Source: Sedimentisphaerales bacterium | Lineage (GTDB): Bacteria; Planctomycetota; Phycisphaerae; Sedimentisphaerales; SG8-4 | Length of the DNA: 7,982 nucleotides | Assembly (NCBI GenBank): GCA_016932895.1 | Contig: JAFGCA010000395.1 | Location: forward strand, 1 to 7,982 | Direction of reading: 5' to 3' | Part shown: positions 6,180-7,982 of the stretch, in pieces | Layout of the letters: every line of letters begins with the position of its first letter | Position numbering within the stretch: the stretch's first letter is position 1 | The notes under the pieces: model-generated | What the model saw: only the letters and a program-made list of their open reading frames with translations | What the model was told of the DNA's origin: nothing | The model's database searches: none | Translations under genes and position numbers: made by a program

Positions 6180-6265
6180 TGGAAACACCAGCTCCAGAAG
6201 GAAAAAGCAGACCTCCGCTTGTTATTCACGTGCATCTGCGCGGCCATGCTTGTACACTTGCCTGA
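6179..6265 (+). CDS. Possible 28-residue coupling peptide between two genes
   Basis: A 28-codon frame begins METPAPEGKSRPPLV and ends in ACTLA. Its ATG shares one base with the stop of the TIM-barrel gene (TAATG, 6177-6181), and its TGA shares one base with the ATG of the radical SAM gene (TGATG, 6263-6267). Such stop-start overlaps are typical of translational coupling, and finding them at both ends is unlikely by chance. No good Shine-Dalgarno sequence lies before either the small frame or the radical SAM start, which fits coupling. GAAGGA (6197-6202) inside the frame is too far from both. The peptide has no recognisable domain. It may serve only to carry ribosomes across the 85-base gap, or it may be fortuitous. 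Confidence 0.42.
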   Translation: METPAPEGKSRPPLVIHVHLRGHACTLA

Positions 6266-7716
6266 TGACTACATACAAACACGCACTCGCTCTGAATCCA
6301 TATTCCGGCACCGGCACGTTCGCGATGGGCGTCTTCCCGCCGACCGGCCTGGAGTATATCGCCGCCAGCATGAAGGGTCTCGTCGACAAGCTGACGCTGC
6401 TCGACCTGCGCTACGAGAAGGCCTACCAGGACCCGGAGGTCCTCAACCGGTTCATCCGCGACGAGGTCGATCTGCTGTGCATCACCATCGTCTGGCAGTC
6501 GCAGTTCAAGAACGTCTGCGAGCTCATCTCCCGGCTCCCGCCCGAGGTAACCACGGTGGTCGGAGGGTACAAGGCCACGCAGGAGGTGGAGTTCCTCTTC
6601 GAGCGCTGTCCGAACATCGACATGATCGTCCGCGGCGAGGGCGAAGAGATCATCCAGCAGATCGTCAAAGGCGTGCCGCCCGAGGACATTCGCGGGCTTT
6701 CCTACCGGCGCGACGGGCGCATCGTGCACAACGAAAACCACCGGCTGCCCGACGTCGCGGACCTCGCGTTCCCCGACCGGTCGCTGCGCCGAAGCGCGTA
6801 TCGTCTCACCCAGTACGGCGCGCGCATCAGCAGCCACACGTTCGACACGGTGCTCACCACGCGGGGATGCCCCTTCAAATGCAAGTTCTGTACCTTCAGC
6901 CTCAATCCGCTCGGGCAAAAACGCAGCTACACCGAACGCCCGGTCGAATCGGTCATCGAGGAATTGAAGACCGTCACCGCCGACACCGTTCTCTTCAGCG
7001 ATGATAACTTCTTCACGAATCCCGCCCGCAGCGAGAAGCTCTGCGATCTCATCCTGGAAAACAACATCAAAAAGCGGTTCATCGTCCAGGCCCGCATCGA
7101 CATGGCCAAGTACCCGCACATCCTCGACAAGGCCCAGAAGGCGGGCTTCAAGGTGTTCCTGATCGGGATCGAGTCGCCGCACGACCGCATCCTCAAGCAG
7201 CTTCAGAAAGGCATCACCCAACAGCAAATCCGCGACGCCTTCGCGGTCCTGGCGAAATACGACTTCTTCCTGCACGGCTACTTCATCTACGGCAACATCG
7301 GCGAGACGGAAGAGGAAATGCTCTACATCCCGAAGTTCGCCAAGGAGATCGGCGTCGATTCCATCAGCTTCCAGAAGCTCCGCATCGAGAAGTTCTCCCC
7401 GCTGAAGGAGATCGTGGAGGCTACGCCGGGCTATTACTTCGAGCGGATCGGCGGGCCCGTGTTCTCCGAGAAGTATGGGCGCAAGGAACTCAAGCAGATT
7501 CGCAACCGCATCCGCGACGGGTTCTACGATCTGCCGCAGATTCTGCACATCGGCCGCAAGGCCGCGAAGATCAAGCTCGTCACCGGCCGCGACCTGCTGG
7601 TCGCGCTGCCCAACCTGCCGCGCCTGGCCTATGGACTGGCTACCCGTCGCAAACGAAAAGCACGCCGCAGACGCCTGGCCGTCCCCGTAGCCGCGCTGCC
7701 CACCATCAAACCATGA
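6265..7716 (+). CDS. B12-binding-type radical SAM protein
   Basis: An enzyme of 483 residues that would use a [4Fe-4S] cluster and S-adenosylmethionine to generate a 5'-deoxyadenosyl radical. The cluster motif CxxxCxxC is GCPFKCKFC with Cys202, Cys206 and Cys209. An N-terminal Rossmann-type domain (about 1-140) has the marks of the B12-binding-type radical SAM class: LNPYSG at the start, FPPTGLEYIAAS, VVGGYKAT and VRGEGEE. The DxHxxG cobalamin ligand motif is not seen, so cobalamin binding, if any, would be base-off without a histidine ligand. The radical SAM barrel covers about 190-400, including FSDDNFF and FLIGIESPHD. The tail is very basic (RRKRKARRRR, 461-470). Relatives include methyltransferases and cyclases such as BchE and HpnJ; the reaction here cannot be read. 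The ATG at 6265 is preferred over a TTG at 6250 because it overlaps the stop of the small upstream frame and gives a typical family N-terminus. Confidence 0.9.
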   Translation: MTTYKHALALNPYSGTGTFAMGVFPPTGLEYIAASMKGLVDKLTLLDLRYEKAYQDPEVLNRFIRDEVDLLCITIVWQSQFKNVCELISRLPPEVTTVVGGYKATQEVEFLFERCPNIDMIVRGEGEEIIQQIVKGVPPEDIRGLSYRRDGRIVHNENHRLPDVADLAFPDRSLRRSAYRLTQYGARISSHTFDTVLTTRGCPFKCKFCTFSLNPLGQKRSYTERPVESVIEELKTVTADTVLFSDDNFFTNPARSEKLCDLILENNIKKRFIVQARIDMAKYPHILDKAQKAGFKVFLIGIESPHDRILKQLQKGITQQQIRDAFAVLAKYDFFLHGYFIYGNIGETEEEMLYIPKFAKEIGVDSISFQKLRIEKFSPLKEIVEATPGYYFERIGGPVFSEKYGRKELKQIRNRIRDGFYDLPQILHIGRKAAKIKLVTGRDLLVALPNLPRLAYGLATRRKRKARRRRLAVPVAALPTIKP

Positions 7717-7777
7717 TGGAAACGCCGGGACCCGTGACCCGTGCCACGCGTATCTCGTGACCGGCGACCGGGAGTAC

Positions 7778-7811
7778 GTAGATGAGTAGAAGGGTAAATG
7801 GGTAGATGAGT
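7778..7811. repeat. Degenerate 8-base tandem repeat
   Basis: Four successive units read GTAGATGA, GTAGAAGG, GTAAATGG and GTAGATGA, followed by GT. The first and last units are identical. It lies 62 bases after the radical SAM stop codon, in a stretch without genes. It may be slippage-prone sequence or part of a dispersed element; no coding or regulatory role is evident. Confidence 0.65.
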
Positions 7812-7826
7812 CACCTCCCGCTCCCC

Positions 7827-7863
7827 GGGTGGCAGCGTCAAGCGCAGCTTGGCGATGGCGACA
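7827..7863 (+). repeat. Half copy of the 126-base palindrome
   Basis: From GGGTGGCAGCGTCAAGCG to GGCGATGGCGAC the sequence matches the left arm of the element at 2182-2307 in the same orientation, differing by two single-base deletions. The right arm is absent, so this copy cannot form the long hairpin. Together with the full copy it makes a direct repeat bracketing about 5.6 kb. Confidence 0.75.
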
Positions 7864-7879
7864 TGCGTTCTGGAACATC

Positions 7880-7955
7880 CACCACAGAGACACCGAGCAC
7901 ACCGAGGGCACTGCGGAAATAATCAATCATCAATCATCCTTAATCAATTCAGAGG
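7880..7955 (+). repeat. HRDTE-type dispersed intergenic repeat, copy B
   Basis: The first 28 bases are identical to the reverse complement of 2153-2180. A further 9 bases (GCACTGCGG region) are inserted relative to copy A before the shared AAATAATCAA, and the copies share ATCAATTC near the end. With the half palindrome just upstream, the downstream flank of the radical SAM gene (7717-7982) consists largely of repeat fragments and holds no convincing gene. Confidence 0.75.
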
Positions 7956-7982
7956 CCACGGATTCCAAACCGCAGAGGACGC

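Noticed and set aside
7717..7777. Terminator after the radical SAM gene
   Set aside because: The GACCCGT direct repeats and GACCGG motifs do not form a convincing stem with a T-run.
6226..7926. Reverse-strand open frame of 566 codons across the radical SAM gene
   Set aside because: It mirrors the third-position GC bias of the + strand gene. Its composition is the Asp/Leu/Val-rich pattern typical of antisense frames, and it runs into repeat sequence.

Overview
This is a high-GC bacterial window that looks like a member of the Planctomycetota, probably Phycisphaerae-like. That placement is an inference. It rests on a large secreted protein combining right-handed beta-helix, choice-of-anchor-Q-type and GLUG repeats, and on several families of short palindromic repeats between genes. 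In my recollection these repeat families, including in-frame peptides such as LNPRV and HRDTE, recur in planctomycete and related environmental genomes. There is no rRNA, tRNA or protein marker here that fixes the taxonomy.

Layout, all genes on the + strand. Positions 3-1382 hold the C-terminal part of an acyl-CoA dehydrogenase with the extra C-terminal domain of the ~600-residue subfamily. After 26 bases comes a HAD-superfamily hydrolase of the beta-phosphoglucomutase/phosphatase type (1409-2089). From 2090 to about 2620 there is no convincing gene. This stretch holds a HRDTE-type dispersed repeat, a 126-base imperfect palindrome, GTGGGTT/AACCCAC hairpins and a near-consensus sigma70 promoter (TTGACA, 17 bases, TATACT). 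The promoter drives the secreted beta-helix/GLUG protein, whose reading frame ends at 5215. Its open frame extends back to 2384, but that part overlaps the promoter and repeat elements, so the true start lies further down. The start region itself appears invaded by repeats.

Positions 5331-7716 form a tight cluster: a cytoplasmic TIM-barrel-like protein of unknown function, a 28-codon reading frame, and a B12-binding-type radical SAM protein. The small frame shares one base with the stop codon before it (TAATG) and one base with the start codon after it (TGATG), so the three can be translated as a coupled relay. The last 266 bases carry no gene. They hold an 8-base tandem repeat, a half copy of the 126-base palindrome and an inverted copy of the HRDTE-type repeat.

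The acyl-CoA dehydrogenase is a fatty-acid or acyl-CoA oxidation enzyme, and the HAD hydrolase acts on a phosphorylated small molecule. The secreted protein is probably an extracellular or surface protein. The TIM-barrel/radical SAM pair is the best candidate for a poorly described enzymatic system, but no substrate can be read from the sequence.
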